The notes beneath the pieces are model-generated. The model saw only the letters and a program-made list of their open reading frames with translations, was not told the origin of the DNA and made no database searches. The position numbers and the translations under genes were made by a program. This document shows, piece after piece, positions 1 through 10,112 of a DNA stretch of 64,000 nucleotides. Position 1 is the stretch's first letter. Each line of letters begins with the position of its first letter. Origin of the DNA: Arthrobacter sp. V1I7 (GTDB taxonomy: Bacteria > Actinomycetota > Actinomycetes > Actinomycetales > Micrococcaceae); contig NZ_JAUSYS010000001.1 in the NCBI RefSeq assembly GCF_030817015.1, forward strand, positions 1,364,001-1,428,000, read 5' to 3'.

Positions 1-334
1 CGCCGGCGTCGAACTGGCCGTTGGCGACGGCGGCGAGCAGGCCGGAGAAGTCCTGGCCGGTGAAGACGACCTTGTCCACGCCGGCGCGGTGGGCGACGTC
101 CTTGAAGAGCTCCACGTCGAAGCCGGTGAAGTTCCCCGCGGCGTCGGCGAAGGTGTACGGCTTCGAGTCGCCGAGGCTGGCGACCCGGATCGTGCCCGGC
201 TCGATGAGGCCGTAGGGGTTCTCCGCCGGCGAGGACGAGGCGGAGGAGGTGCCCCCGCAGCCGGACAAAGCCAGGACGGCGGCAACGGCAGCGGCGACGA
301 GCACCCCGGGGCGCAGCTTGTTTCGTTTAATCAC
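1..334 (-). CDS. ABC transporter substrate-binding lipoprotein, family 3 (partial)
   Basis: Only the first 111 codons are present; the gene runs off the left edge. The reverse strand opens with GTG at 334-332 and encodes a basic N-terminus, a hydrophobic Ala/Val/Leu stretch and an LSGC lipobox (Cys about residue 26). A Ser-rich linker follows, then the opening of a periplasmic-binding fold of the SBP_bac_3 type (GTIRVASLGDSKPYTF, then FTGFDVELFKDVA). Family members bind amino acids or similar small polar ligands outside the membrane and deliver them to an ABC permease, which would lie to the left. It is divergent from the LacI regulator, with a paired operator between them, so LacI control is likely. 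The ligand cannot be read from this fragment. Confidence 0.85.
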   Translation of the reverse strand, partial: MIKRNKLRPGVLVAAAVAAVLALSGCGGTSSASSSPAENPYGLIEPGTIRVASLGDSKPYTFADAAGNFTGFDVELFKDVAHRAGVDKVVFTGQDFSGLLAAVANGQFDAG

Positions 335-420
335 AGCGTTATTCCAATCGAGGAGGGACGAGGAGGGGCAGGCGGCCGGTGATACCGCCCGATCTGAAGG
401 GCCGTCGAGGGGGCTCTTGC

Positions 421-459
421 TGAGTCCGGTCTCAGTCCCTAGGATTGAGACCGGACTCA
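421..459. promoter_or_regulatory. Paired LacI-type operators
   Basis: Positions 421-434 (TGAGTCCGGTCTCA) and 446-459 (TGAGACCGGACTCA) are perfect reverse complements. Each is itself a near-palindrome centred on CG, as in LacI-family operators. The centres are 25 bp apart. They sit between the divergent binding-protein gene and the LacI-family gene, so they are probable binding sites for that regulator. As one structure they would also form a 14-bp stem, but no T-run follows on either side. Confidence 0.7.
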
Positions 460-524
460 CATCGATTGATAGAAATGTAATCGAAGCCACATCGGGCGTC
501 AAGGGTCTGCTAAGAAAGGTCGTA

Positions 525-1613
525 ATGAGTAGCGATGCCTCCCGGCGCCGCGACATCACTGTCGCCGACGTCGCCAAAGCCGCCCAGGTTTCCAAGGCCC
601 AGGCCGCCCGCGCCCTCGGCAACTACGGCGCCGTCAGCGAGGACGTGCGCGAACGCGTGCTGGCGGCCGCCGAGGAGCTTCGGTACCGGCCCAACGAACT
701 CGCGCGCAGCATGAATACGGGAAAGTCGCACACCATCGGGGTGGTGGTCGGCGACATCGAGAACCCCCATTTCGGTCTGGCCACGCGGGGCATCACGGAC
801 ACGGCGAAGAAGAGCGGGTTCAACGTCATCCTGATCAACACCGACGAGGACACGGCCGCGGAAGTCGACGCCGTCCGGGTGCTCCTGGACAAGCGGGTGG
901 ACGGCCTGATCGTGGCGCCGGCGTCGTCGGTGGACACGGCTCACCTGCGCAGCGTCCACGAGTCCGGCCGTCCGCTGGTGCTGCTGGACCGCAAGGCGCC
1001 GGGCCTGGCTGTGGACACCGTGGCGGTCGACATGGAGGGGATCTCCTACGAATCCACCAGCTACCTGATCCAGTCCGGGCACCGGCGGATCGCGTTCATC
1101 TCCACGCTCAAGACGGAGGACGACTACCGCGACGGCATGCCGCTGGACTCCTCGCAGATCGCGGACCGCCGGGACGGTCTGAAACGGGCCTTCGCGGAGG
1201 CAGGGCTGGACCAGCCGGACGATCTGGTCCGGCTCAATGCCGGCGATGCCGAGTCGGTCAAGAAAATTACCCGGGAGCTGTTGCAGCGCCCGGACCCGGC
1301 GACGGCGATCATCGCCTCGGACGGCCTCATCGGCCTCAGCGTCGTGGAAGCCATCCATGAGCTGGGGCTGTCGATCCCGGAGGATGTCTCGTTCCTGATG
1401 TACGACGACTTTGCCTGGACCCGCCTCACGACGCCCCCGCTGACCGTCATCGCGCAGCCTGTCTATGACATGGGCGTCGCGGCCGCGGCTGCGCTGATCC
1501 GGCAGATCGAGGGCCGGAAAGCATCGGCGGCAGCACCGGAATTCACCGCGACGCTGATCCGGCGGGGCTCGGTCAGCGCGCCCGGCAACCGGAGCGGGCG
1601 CCCTAAACCGTAA
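525..1613 (+). CDS. LacI family transcriptional regulator
   Basis: A 362-residue DNA-binding repressor or activator of the LacI/GalR family. Residues 11-31 (ITVADVAKAAQVSKAQAARAL) form the helix-turn-helix and YRPNELARSM at 54-63 is the hinge helix. The remainder is a periplasmic-binding-like effector domain starting at TIGVVVGDIENPHFG. ATG at 525 is chosen because AAGAAAGG lies 6 bases upstream and the HTH begins 10 residues in; the frame is open further upstream, but that stretch covers the operators. The effector is probably a sugar or small metabolite that cannot be predicted. Divergence from the binding-protein gene suggests local control of that transporter. Confidence 0.92.
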   Translation: MSSDASRRRDITVADVAKAAQVSKAQAARALGNYGAVSEDVRERVLAAAEELRYRPNELARSMNTGKSHTIGVVVGDIENPHFGLATRGITDTAKKSGFNVILINTDEDTAAEVDAVRVLLDKRVDGLIVAPASSVDTAHLRSVHESGRPLVLLDRKAPGLAVDTVAVDMEGISYESTSYLIQSGHRRIAFISTLKTEDDYRDGMPLDSSQIADRRDGLKRAFAEAGLDQPDDLVRLNAGDAESVKKITRELLQRPDPATAIIASDGLIGLSVVEAIHELGLSIPEDVSFLMYDDFAWTRLTTPPLTVIAQPVYDMGVAAAAALIRQIEGRKASAAAPEFTATLIRRGSVSAPGNRSGRPKP

Positions 1614-1642
1614 CGGCACGCCTCCCGCCGGCCCGGCCGCGG

Positions 1643-4600
1643 CTAGTGGGAGCCGGTCGGCAGGGGGAGCTCCTCGGCATCGGCGTCCCTCTCGGAGCCG
1701 GCTTCCGCGTCGGGCGGGGTGGGCTTGGCCCGGCGGCCGCGCGTGGCCGGGACGGGCGGCGCGGCATCCGCCTTCAGCAGCGCCCGCTTCTCCCGCCGGC
1801 CTTCCACCAGCCGGTAGAGCACGGGCACCAGCACCAGCGTCAGGGCCGTGGAGGAGATCAGCCCGCCGATCACCACGATCGCGAGCGGCTGCGAGATGAA
1901 GCCGCCGCCGCCGGTCAGGCCCAGCGCCATCGGCGCCAGCGCGAACACGGTGGCCAGGGCGGTCATCAGGATCGGCCGGAGCCGCTGCCGGGCGCCGTGG
2001 GTGATGGCCTCGGCCACGCTCATCCCCGGCTCGCCGTTCCGCGGCTTGCGGTACTGGTTGATGAGGTCGATCAGCACGATCGCGTTGGTCACCACGATGC
2101 CCACGAGCATCAGCATGCCGATCAGCGACGGCAGGCCCAGCGGCACCCCGGTCACCAGCAGCAGGGCGATGGCCCCGGTGGCGGCGAACGGGACGGAGAC
2201 CAGCAGGATGAGCGGCTGCACGAGGGACTTGAACGCGGCCACCATGATCACGTAGACGATCGCGATGGCCGCCAGCAGTGCCAGTCCCAGCTGGCTGAAG
2301 GACTCCGCCTGCTGCGTCGTCGCGCCGCCGATCGTGGCCGTGACGCCGGGCGGCAGGTCGACGGTCTTCAGCCGGGCCTGGACTTCGGTGCTCACGGCGC
2401 CGAGGTTGGAGCCCGACGGCGTGACGGAGACGCGCGCGGTCCGCTGGCCGTTGCTTGCGGTGATGGAGACGGGAACATCCACCTGTTCCACGGCGGCGAT
2501 GCTGCCCAGCGTCACCGCTCCGGCCGCGGTGGGCAGCGGGATGTTCCGGACCGCGCCGATGCTGGTGAAGCGGGTGCCTTCGCCGATCCGGACCGGGAAA
2601 TCATTCGTGTCGATGCGGACGGTCCCGGCCGGGACCGGGCTGATGGTGGTCGCCAGCACCGCGGCTACCTGTTCCTCCGTCAGGCCCGCCGCGACGGCTT
2701 TGGCGCGGTCCACTTTCACCTGGACGACCGGCTGGCTGGCGGCCAGGTTGGTGGCGACCTCGCTGCTGCCGGGAACCCCGTCGAGGGCCTGGACCAGCGC
2801 ATCGCTGGCCGTGCGGAGGTCGGGAGTGGTGCCGGCCTTGAGGGTGATGTCGACGGTCGAGGACGTGCCGAAGCCGCCCTGCTGGGAGCCGACGGTGATC
2901 GTGCCGGCACCGGGGACGTTGGCGAGCTCGCGGCGGACGGTGTCCTGGAGCCTGCCCTGGTTGGCTTTTTCGTCGGTGACCACGGTGAAGCTGGAATTGG
3001 AGGCGCCGGCGGAGAGCAGCGCCGGGAAGCCGGTCTGGGCGTTTCCGGTGGTGACCTGGACATCCCTGATGCCGTCAATGTCCCGCAGCACGGTCTCGAC
3101 CTGGATGGCGGCGGCACTGGCCTCGGTCAGGCTGGTGCCGGCCGGCAGGGCCTGCCGAACGGTCATGCTGTTTTGGCCGGAGCGTCCGAGCAGGTCGGTG
3201 GCCAGCAGCGGGGTCATTGCGGCGGTGCCCCCGAGCACCAGCACGGCCGCGATCAAGGTCGCCACCGGATGTTGCTGGGTCTTGCGGAGGACCGGGAGGT
3301 AGCCGCGCTGCAGCAGCGTGCGCTGCTCGGCCTCGTGGGCCTTGGCCGCAACCTCCCGCGCGGAGATTCCCTGGGCGCCGGCTTTTTCGGCCGGGTTCCG
3401 CAGGAGCCAGTAGGCCAGGACCGGGACGATCGTGAGCGAGACGAGCAGCGAGGACAGCAGCGCGATGGTCACGGTGAGCGCGAAGGGGCCGGAAGAGTTC
3501 CCCGGCGAGGCCGGCGACGAAGGCGATCGGCAGGAACACGGCCACGGTGGTCAGGGTGGACGCCGTGATGGCTCCGGCGACTTCCCGGATGGAGGTCAGG
3601 ATGGCGGTGATCTTCTGCTCGCCGTAGCTGAGGTGGCGCTTGATGTTCTCGATCACCACAATCGAGTCGTCCACGACCCGGCCGATCGCGATCGTGAGCG
3701 CCCCGAGGGTCAGGATGTTCAGCGAGTAGCCGGTGGCCGAGAGCCCGATGAACGTGATCAGCAGGGACAGCGGGATGGACACCGCTGTCACGAGCGTGGA
3801 GCGGACGGACATCAGGAACACCAGGATCACCGCGACGGCGAAGCCCAGTCCCAGCAGGCCCTCGGTGGTGAGGTCCTTGATCGACTTCTCGATGAACGGC
3901 GCCTGGTCGAAGATCGGCGTGAACGTGGCGTTGGAGCCCAGTTCGGCCTCGAGCTGGGGGATGGAATCCTGCACCGCGTGGGAGATGCCCACCGTGTCGC
4001 CCTCGGGCTTCTTGGTGACGGACAGGGCGAGGGTTTCCTTGCCGTTGGTGCGGGTGATCGACGTGCGCGCGTCTTCGGTGATGCTGACGTCCGCCACGCT
4101 GCCGATGGTCGCGGCGCTCTTGGTGCCGCCCAGCGGGAGGGCCTTGACCGCGTCGAGCGAGTCGACGGGGCTGCCGATCTGAAGCGAAAGTGTCCTGCCC
4201 TGCTCCTCGATGGTTCCGGCCGGGACCAGGGCGCCGCTGTTCCGGAGCGCATTGCTGATCGACGCCAGGGTCGCCCCGGACGCTGCCATGGCGTCGGCGC
4301 GGGGGAGGATCCTGATGTGCTGGCTGGCGCCGCCGGTCACTTCGGCGCCGCGGACGCCGTCGAGCTTCTGCAGCCGGGGCACGCTGAGCCTGGCGAGGTC
4401 GGCGTTCAGTTCGCTGAGCGGCTTGTCGGAGGAGACGGCCAGGAACACGATCGGGAAATCGCTGATGCTGCCGGCGATGGCCTGCGGCTGGGCGTCGTCC
4501 GGCAGGGAGCGTTTGGCGTTGGAGATGGCCCGGTCGATCTGGTTCCGCGCACGGTCGAGGTTCGATCCGTACGTGAACAGCATGCTGATTTGGGAGACGC

Positions 4601-4862
4601 CGTTGCGCGAGGTGGACGACGTCGACTCCAGGCCCTCGACGCCGTTAAGCGCCGTCTCCAGCGGAGCGCTGATCTGCTGGTCCACGACTTCCGGCGACGC
4701 TCCCGGCATCGAGGTGATGACCGTGATCTGCGGGAACTCGACGGACGGGATGAGCTCCTGCTTGAGCGAGGTCATCGTGATCACGCCGAAGACCGACGCG
4801 AACACGGTGACCAACGCAATCAGTGCCCGGTTTGCCAGGGACAGCCTTGCGAGCCGGAACAT
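1643..4862 (-). pseudogene. RND family efflux permease (AcrB/MMPL-like), frameshifted
   Basis: An inner-membrane multidrug or metabolite exporter of the RND superfamily, about 1072 residues if restored. The N-terminal half (4862 down to about 3490) starts MFRLARLSLANRALIALV, has the porter region SVEFPQITVITSMPGASPE, then transmembrane segments with the family motif GRVVDDSIVVIENIKRH. The C-terminal half, in another frame, runs from FALTVTIALLSS to the stop at 1643 and contains the second porter domain and TM7-12. The frame changes in a run of four C on the coding strand (plus 3485-3488). Removing one C gives GELFRPFALTVT, which restores the family sequence. ATG at 4862 has an AGGAGA site. 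The shift is a true lesion or a homopolymer error. Confidence 0.88.
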
Positions 4863-4943
4863 CTCATGGTCTCCTGATGGGTCGACGGAGGTACTTCGAA
4901 GGGTGAGATCAAAGCACTGGCGTGCCGCGACCCGGAGAGGGGG

Positions 4944-6449
4944 TCAGCTTCGTGCGGCGCTGATCGGTTCGAGCTGCAGGGCCCTGGCCGTCTCGGCTTC
5001 CAGCCGGGCGGCGAGCTCCGGGTTCTCGTTGAGCTTGACGCCGTAGCCGGGCATCATCTCCTTGAACTTGGACTGCCAGCCCTTGAAGTTCTTCGGGAAG
5101 GATTTCCGGAGCAGCTCGATCATGATCGGCACCGCGGTCGAGGCGCCCGGGGATGCTCCGAGCAGGGCGCCGATGGTCCCGTCGCGTCCGGCGATGACCT
5201 CGGTGCCGAACTGCAGCACGCCCCCCTTCTTCGGATCCTTTTTGATGATCTGAACCCGCTGGCCGGCCGTGATGAGTTCCCAGTCGCCGTCTTTGGCTTC
5301 CGGGTAGTACTCGCGGAGCGCCTCGACCTTGGCACCGCGGCGCTTGGCGACTTCCTTGACCAGATACGCGGTGAGGTCCATGTTGTCCTTGGCGACGGCC
5401 AGCATCGGGATGATGTTGGAGGGCCGGATGGACAGCGGCAGGTCCAGGTAGGAGCCGTTCTTGAGGAAGTTTGTGGAGAAGCCGGCGTACGGGCCGAACA
5501 GCAGGGAGCGCTTGCCGTTGACGTAGCGGGTGTCGAGGTGGGGTACGGACATCGGCGGGGCTCCCACGGACGCCTGGCCGTAGACCTTGGCGCTGTGCTG
5601 GGCTGCCACGTTCTCGTCGGTGCAGCGGAAGAACTGTCCGGACACGGGGAACCCGCCGTAACCCTTGCTTTCCGGGATGCCGGAGGCCTGCAGCAGGTGC
5701 AGCGCACCGCCGCCGGCCCCCACGAAGACGAACTTCGCGTGGATCGAGCCGTGCTCACCGGAGCGCGGGTGCTTGAGCGAAAGGTGCCAGCCACCGTCGG
5801 AGGCGCGCTTTATTCCACAGACGTCGTGGCCGTAGTTGATTTCCGCACCCTTATCGCCCAGGTACCCGGTCAGCTCGCGGGTCAGGGCGCCGAAGTCGAC
5901 GTCGGTCCCTTCCGCCGCCCGGGTTGCCGCGATGCGCTGTTGCGGGTCGCGGCCCTGAACGATCAGGGGGGCCCACTTGGCGATCTGGCCGTGGTCCTCG
6001 GAGTACTCCATGGAGCGGAACAGCGGGTTCGGCTTGAGCGCCTCGTAGCGGTTGCGCAGGAACTGGGCGTTGGCATCGCCGATCACGAAGCTCATGTGCG
6101 GGACCGTGTTAATGAAGCCCTTGGGCGAGCCGATCATCCCGTTGCTGACCAGGTGGGACCAGAACTGGCGGGAGAGCTGGAACTGTTCGTTGATGAGGAG
6201 CGCCTTGGAAGGATCCACCGAGCCGTCTTTGGCTGCGGGGGTGTAGTTGAGCTCACACAGTGCGGCGTGCCCGGTTCCGGCGTTGTTCCATGGCCCGGAG
6301 CTTTCCAGACCCGGTTCGTCCAGCTTCTCGAACAGGGAGATGGTCCAGTCCGGCTCGAGCTGCTTCAGGAAAGCGCCGAGCGTGGCGCTCATGATGCCGC
6401 CGCCAATCAGGACGACGTCGGCATGTTGGGTCTTGGAAATGAAAGTCAC
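4944..6449 (-). CDS. mqo: Malate:quinone oxidoreductase
   Basis: A 501-residue FAD-dependent, membrane-associated enzyme that oxidises L-malate to oxaloacetate and passes electrons to quinone, replacing or supplementing NAD malate dehydrogenase in the TCA cycle. The N-terminal [14 protein letters not shown] is the FAD dinucleotide-binding glycine motif (residues 12-25). [19 protein letters not shown] and the C-terminal [17 protein letters not shown] are characteristic Mqo blocks, and the length is typical. GTG at 6449-6447 is chosen, with CGGAGA upstream. It is transcribed toward the RND gene but separated by about 80 bp, so a common operon is not evident. Confidence 0.96.
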   Translation of the reverse strand: MTFISKTQHADVVLIGGGIMSATLGAFLKQLEPDWTISLFEKLDEPGLESSGPWNNAGTGHAALCELNYTPAAKDGSVDPSKALLINEQFQLSRQFWSHLVSNGMIGSPKGFINTVPHMSFVIGDANAQFLRNRYEALKPNPLFRSMEYSEDHGQIAKWAPLIVQGRDPQQRIAATRAAEGTDVDFGALTRELTGYLGDKGAEINYGHDVCGIKRASDGGWHLSLKHPRSGEHGSIHAKFVFVGAGGGALHLLQASGIPESKGYGGFPVSGQFFRCTDENVAAQHSAKVYGQASVGAPPMSVPHLDTRYVNGKRSLLFGPYAGFSTNFLKNGSYLDLPLSIRPSNIIPMLAVAKDNMDLTAYLVKEVAKRRGAKVEALREYYPEAKDGDWELITAGQRVQIIKKDPKKGGVLQFGTEVIAGRDGTIGALLGASPGASTAVPIMIELLRKSFPKNFKGWQSKFKEMMPGYGVKLNENPELAARLEAETARALQLEPISAARS

Positions 6450-6527
6450 AATCAGTCTCCGATAGCAGCGGGTCTGGCTGTCACAGAATATCCCGCACCG
6501 CCCACTAACTGAAATTGGGCCCGTCCG

Positions 6528-8216
6528 TCAAGGCTTTAGTTCGACCTTGGTGAAAACTTCGTTCAGGACCGGTGATGCCGGGTACCTGAGAACACGGTCG
6601 GACAGCGCCAGCGCGGAGATCGGGAAGGCAATCGGGACGGCGGGAACGGTCGCCGCGATCTGCGCATTGATGGTCTGGTATTGCTCGGTGCGTTCCTCGC
6701 CGTCGGGCAGGCTGCGCGCCCGGGCAATCTTGGAGAAGACCTGGGGGTCCTGGTAGCCGAATTCACCGGACTTCTCGCCGAAGAGCGGACCCACGAAGTT
6801 GTCCGGGTCCGCGTACGAACCGTTCCAGCCCAACAGGTGGAGGGCATGGTCGCCGGGGGAGGTGACCTTCTGCAGATACCCCTCGGACCAGTCCACGGGT
6901 ACCGGCTTGACGTTCAGTCCGACGGCGATCAGTTGCCGGCTGATCTCCGCGTAGACCTTTTCCGGCGTCGGGAGGTAGGGGCGGGTGACGTTCAGGGGGT
7001 AGTAGAACTTCAGTTCCTCGCCCTGATAGCCGGCTTCGGCGAGCAGCGCCTTGGCCTCGTCCGGGTTGTGGCCCAGGGACGGGGCGTTGTTGTTGAAGCC
7101 GCTGAGCTTCGGCGGGACGAACTGGGTGGCCTGGGCGGTGTTGTCGATGAAGAACCGGCGGATCAGGGTGTCCTTGTCCAGGGCCATTTCGATCGCCTGC
7201 CGCACCTTGAGGTTCTGCAGGATCGGGACTTCCTGGTTCATGCCCAGGTACATCACGGAGAAGGGGTCCCGCTGGATGATCTGTTGGCCGCGCTTGACCA
7301 GTTGGTCGAAGTTGCCCACCGTGACGGTGTCATAGCCATCGATCTTGCCGTCCAGCAGGGCCTGCATCCGTGTCTGCGGATGATCGTAGGTGACGAAGTG
7401 AATGGTGCCGATCTGTCCCTTGTCGGCCCAGTAGTCCTTGTTGCTGGACAGCGTGACGTCGCCGTCGTTCCAGGAGCTGAAGACATAGGGCCCGGTGCCC
7501 ACCGGGTGCAGCCCGTAGGCGGACACGGCCTGGCCGTCGCGGCTCTGGTTCAGGACGTCGGCGCTTTGGGCGGTGAGGGCCTGGGGCGAGGAGATGGCGA
7601 AGGCCGGGAGGGTGAGGGCCTGCAGGAATCCGGTGAAGGGCTGGGTGAGCTCGATCCGGACGTTGTCCTGGGCCAGGGCGGTACAGCCTTTGTAGATGGA
7701 GAGCGCGGCCTGGTCGGCGTGCGCCTTGAAGACGCCGTTGAAGCTGGTCCCGGTGGCCTGCTGGCGGAGCGCCTCGGGAAAATTGAACCAGCGGTTGAAG
7801 TTGCTGCAGACGGATGCCGCGTCGAACGGGGACCCGTCGTGGAAGGTCACCTGGTCGCGGAGCTTGAAGGTGTAGGCCCTGCCGTCATCGGCGGCCTGCC
7901 ATTCGGTGGCGAGCAGCGGCGTGGGCTGGCCCGTTGTCTGGTCAACCCCGACGAGTCCTTCCAGTACCTGGCGGGTGATCCGGTAGGACTCCACGTCCGA
8001 AACGAGGGCCGGATCGAGGCCGAGCGGCTGCGAGGCCGTGCCGAACGTGAACACCGCGGTGGGGTCGGCGCCGGCGGTGGTTGTTGCAACAGCCGTCGGG
8101 GCCGGGCCCGGCGTCGGGGCGCCGGTGCAGGAAGCGAGTGGAAGCAGAAGTAGGACAGCTCCGATACCGGCTGAAATGCGGCGCCAGGCACTGCTGGCCA
8201 CTGGACTGCTGGGCAC
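6528..8216 (-). CDS. ABC transporter substrate-binding lipoprotein, family 5 (peptide type)
   Basis: A 562-residue extracellular binding protein of the SBP_bac_5 class, which captures oligopeptides, nickel chelates or glycosides for an ABC importer. The N-terminus has a signal helix ending LASC (lipid-modified Cys30), then a Pro/Ala/Thr linker. Family blocks follow: YRITRQVLEGLVGVDQTTG, YTFKLRDQVTFHDGSPFDA, and near the C-terminus ADPDNFVGPLFGEKSGEFGYQDP. GTG at 8216 has an AGAGGTG site about 8 bases upstream. No permease or ATPase gene lies beside it, so it is an orphan component working with a remote transporter. Confidence 0.92.
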   Translation of the reverse strand: MPSSPVASSAWRRISAGIGAVLLLLPLASCTGAPTPGPAPTAVATTTAGADPTAVFTFGTASQPLGLDPALVSDVESYRITRQVLEGLVGVDQTTGQPTPLLATEWQAADDGRAYTFKLRDQVTFHDGSPFDAASVCSNFNRWFNFPEALRQQATGTSFNGVFKAHADQAALSIYKGCTALAQDNVRIELTQPFTGFLQALTLPAFAISSPQALTAQSADVLNQSRDGQAVSAYGLHPVGTGPYVFSSWNDGDVTLSSNKDYWADKGQIGTIHFVTYDHPQTRMQALLDGKIDGYDTVTVGNFDQLVKRGQQIIQRDPFSVMYLGMNQEVPILQNLKVRQAIEMALDKDTLIRRFFIDNTAQATQFVPPKLSGFNNNAPSLGHNPDEAKALLAEAGYQGEELKFYYPLNVTRPYLPTPEKVYAEISRQLIAVGLNVKPVPVDWSEGYLQKVTSPGDHALHLLGWNGSYADPDNFVGPLFGEKSGEFGYQDPQVFSKIARARSLPDGEERTEQYQTINAQIAATVPAVPIAFPISALALSDRVLRYPASPVLNEVFTKVELKP

Positions 8217-8320
8217 TCGTGAATCACCTCTGGGAAACTGGATGGCCCGCCGGCTGCGGACCCGCCCCAGTCTAATTGACGGCCGGGTACCTCAGCTGTC
8301 GGACGGCTCCGGGTTACAAA

Positions 8321-8352
8321 CGAAGGCCCGCACCTCCCGGTGCGGGCCTTCG
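8321..8352. terminator. Rho-independent terminator, fasciclin gene
   Basis: A perfect 14-bp stem (CGAAGGCCCGCACC with its complement) closes a TCCC loop. It lies between the fasciclin gene and the downstream binding-protein gene on the minus strand. T-rich bases flank it on both strands, so it could stop transcription from either side. Confidence 0.8.
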
Positions 8353-8411
8353 TTTCTCCCGGTTGGTCCAGGGAGTCAAGCTGGAACCGCTGCAGGAGCG
8401 CTCGGTGCTGC

Positions 8412-9089
8412 TTACTTGGGCATCAGAACGGAGTCGACCATGTAAACAGTGGCGTTGGCAGTCTTCACGCCGCCGCAGATGACGCTGGCATCGTCAACCT
8501 TGAGGGCGTCCTTGGTGCCGGTGACCGTCACGGAACCGCCCTGGACCGTCTTGTGCGTGCCCACGATCTTGTCCGGGGTGATCTGGCCGGGCACAACGTG
8601 GTAGGTCAGGATCTTGCTGAGCAGGGCATCGTCTGTCTTCAGCGTTTCGATAGTGGCGGCGTCGATCTTCTTGAAGGCGTCATCGACCGGGGCGAAGACC
8701 GTGAACTCACTGCCGTTCAGGGTGTCCACCAGGTTGACCTTCGGGTTGAGCTTGCCGGACACGGCCGCGGTCAGGGTGGTGAGGATCGGGTTGTTCGAGG
8801 CCGCCACGGCTACCGGGTCGAGAGCCATGCCGGAGACGGAGCCGGCACCGCTGGGGACCTGGGCGGCGTAGGCCGCGCAGCCGGCACCGACAAGGTCGGC
8901 GGCCGGGTCCATGGCTGCCGGGGAGGAGCTCACGGACGGCGACGGCGCCATGCTGGCGGCCGACGGCGTGGACGCCGGCGCCGGGGTGGTGGAAGCAGGG
9001 GTGCTGGAACCGCCACAGGCAGTGAGGCTGAGCATGGCTGCAGCAGCGATACCTGCAACGGCGAAAGTCGTGCGCTTGATGGCCTGCAT
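8412..9089 (-). CDS. Fasciclin (FAS1) domain lipoprotein
   Basis: A 225-residue secreted lipoprotein related to mycobacterial MPT70/MPB70. A signal peptide ends SLTAC (Cys25); a Ser/Pro/Ala linker to about residue 60 follows, then one FAS1 domain. Landmarks are [25 protein letters not shown] and the terminal [13 protein letters not shown], the conserved H1/H2 and YH motifs of the fold. FAS1 domains mediate adhesion or matrix contact; the partner is unknown. ATG at 9089 has a strong AAAGGAGA site. It is monocistronic, bounded by a terminator downstream. Confidence 0.93.
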   Translation of the reverse strand: MQAIKRTTFAVAGIAAAAMLSLTACGGSSTPASTTPAPASTPSAASMAPSPSVSSSPAAMDPAADLVGAGCAAYAAQVPSGAGSVSGMALDPVAVAASNNPILTTLTAAVSGKLNPKVNLVDTLNGSEFTVFAPVDDAFKKIDAATIETLKTDDALLSKILTYHVVPGQITPDKIVGTHKTVQGGSVTVTGTKDALKVDDASVICGGVKTANATVYMVDSVLMPK

Positions 9090-9314
9090 TTTGGTTTCTC
9101 CTTTATTGTGCCGAGCGTTGCCTGCGGCGGACTTTGCCGCTGTGGCCCTTTTCCGACTGGTCGGGCACCGACCCTTGGTTGGTGTCTCAATGGGTATTCG
9201 CGGGGTCGGAGGAATCGGATGGGTGGGGGAGTGAAGTTATTTTTCCGGCGCGGGAAAATCCGCTTGGATCCGTGCCGCGGGGCGGCTCCGGCCGGCGGGA
9301 GGGGCTGGTTAAAC

Positions 9315-9350
9315 AGCAGGATCCCGGACCTGGGGGTCCGGGATCCTGCT
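9315..9350. terminator. Stem-loop terminator downstream of tRNA-Leu
   Basis: A 16-bp perfect stem (AGCAGGATCCCGGACC and complement) around a TGGG loop, 24 bp beyond the 3' end of the minus-strand tRNA-Leu. Bases after the stem on the minus strand read TGTTTAACC, a short T-tract. Confidence 0.75.
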
Positions 9351-9373
9351 GGTTGGTGCTGTAATGCCTGCTG

Positions 9374-9455
9374 TGCGCAAGGGGGGACTTGAACCCCCAC
9401 GCCCGAAGGCACAGGAACCTAAATCCTGCGTGTCTGCCAATTTCACCACTCGCGC
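9374..9455 (-). tRNA. tRNA-Leu (TAG)
   Basis: Read on the minus strand, an 82-nt class II tRNA. The acceptor stem GCGCGAG pairs with CTTGCGC (one G-U), with discriminator A. The anticodon stem CAGGA/TCCTG encloses loop TTTAGGT, giving anticodon TAG. A variable arm and a GGTTCAAGT T-loop are present. CCA is not encoded. A TACAAT box lies about 50 bp upstream (plus 9507-9512), without a convincing -35. Confidence 0.95.
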
Positions 9456-9553
9456 TCGGCGCCGCCGTCCTGGTGCGAGGACCGTCGACAGCGGATGCCA
9501 GCCTCCATTGTACATTTTGACCGCCCGCCCGGGACGACGCAGGGGTGGTCGGC

Positions 9554-10030
9554 TTAGGCGTCCACTTTCAGGTCCCGGCGCAGCTTGGCGACGTGGCCGG
9601 TGGCGCGGACGTTGTACTGCGCCGCGGTCACTTTGCCGTCCGGGTCGACGACGACGGTGGACCGGATGAGCCCTTCGTAGCTGCGGCCGTAGTTCTTCTT
9701 CTCGCCCCAGGCGGCGTAGGCCTCGGCAACGGCGTGGTCCTCGTCAGAGAGCAGGGGGAAGTTCAGGCCCTCGGCGGCGGCGAATTTCGCGAGCTTGCCT
9801 ACGGGGTCGGGGGAGATCCCCACCACCTCGTAGCCGGCCTGCTGCAGGGACGCGAGGGAATCCCGGAAGTCGCAGGCCTGCTTCGTGCAGCCCGGGGTGG
9901 ATGCTGCCGGGTAGAAGTAGATCACCGTGCTGCGCCCCCGGAAGTTCCGCAAGCTGACGTCCTCCCCGGTAGAATTTTTCAGGGTGAAGTCCGGCGCCGG
10001 GGCTCCGGGAATGAGTCGTTCAGGCAACAT
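9554..10030 (-). CDS. bcp: Peroxiredoxin, Bcp/PrxQ type
   Basis: A 158-residue cytoplasmic thiol peroxidase that reduces hydrogen peroxide and organic peroxides using thioredoxin. The active-site block is YFYPAASTPGCTKQACDFRD: peroxidatic Cys48 in the P-x3-T-x2-C signature, with resolving Cys53 five residues later, the atypical 2-Cys arrangement of PrxQ. Conserved VVGISPD follows. ATG at 10030 has AAGGAGA. It is divergent from the MarR gene 82 bp away; that regulator lacks an obvious redox cysteine, so coregulation is only a possibility. Confidence 0.95.
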   Translation of the reverse strand: MLPERLIPGAPAPDFTLKNSTGEDVSLRNFRGRSTVIYFYPAASTPGCTKQACDFRDSLASLQQAGYEVVGISPDPVGKLAKFAAAEGLNFPLLSDEDHAVAEAYAAWGEKKNYGRSYEGLIRSTVVVDPDGKVTAAQYNVRATGHVAKLRRDLKVDA

Positions 10031-10112
10031 ATTCTCCTTATGCAGGTGGGGTGTCCCAGCCTAATGAGCCTTGGTGCGGGCGACGAATCCGGCGCTCGCT
10101 ATACTCATTGGT

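Noticed and set aside
1646..3568. Long plus-strand open frame opposite the RND gene
   Set aside because: Gly/Arg/Asp-rich shadow of a high-GC gene; no domain or ribosome site, while the minus strand has clear RND motifs.
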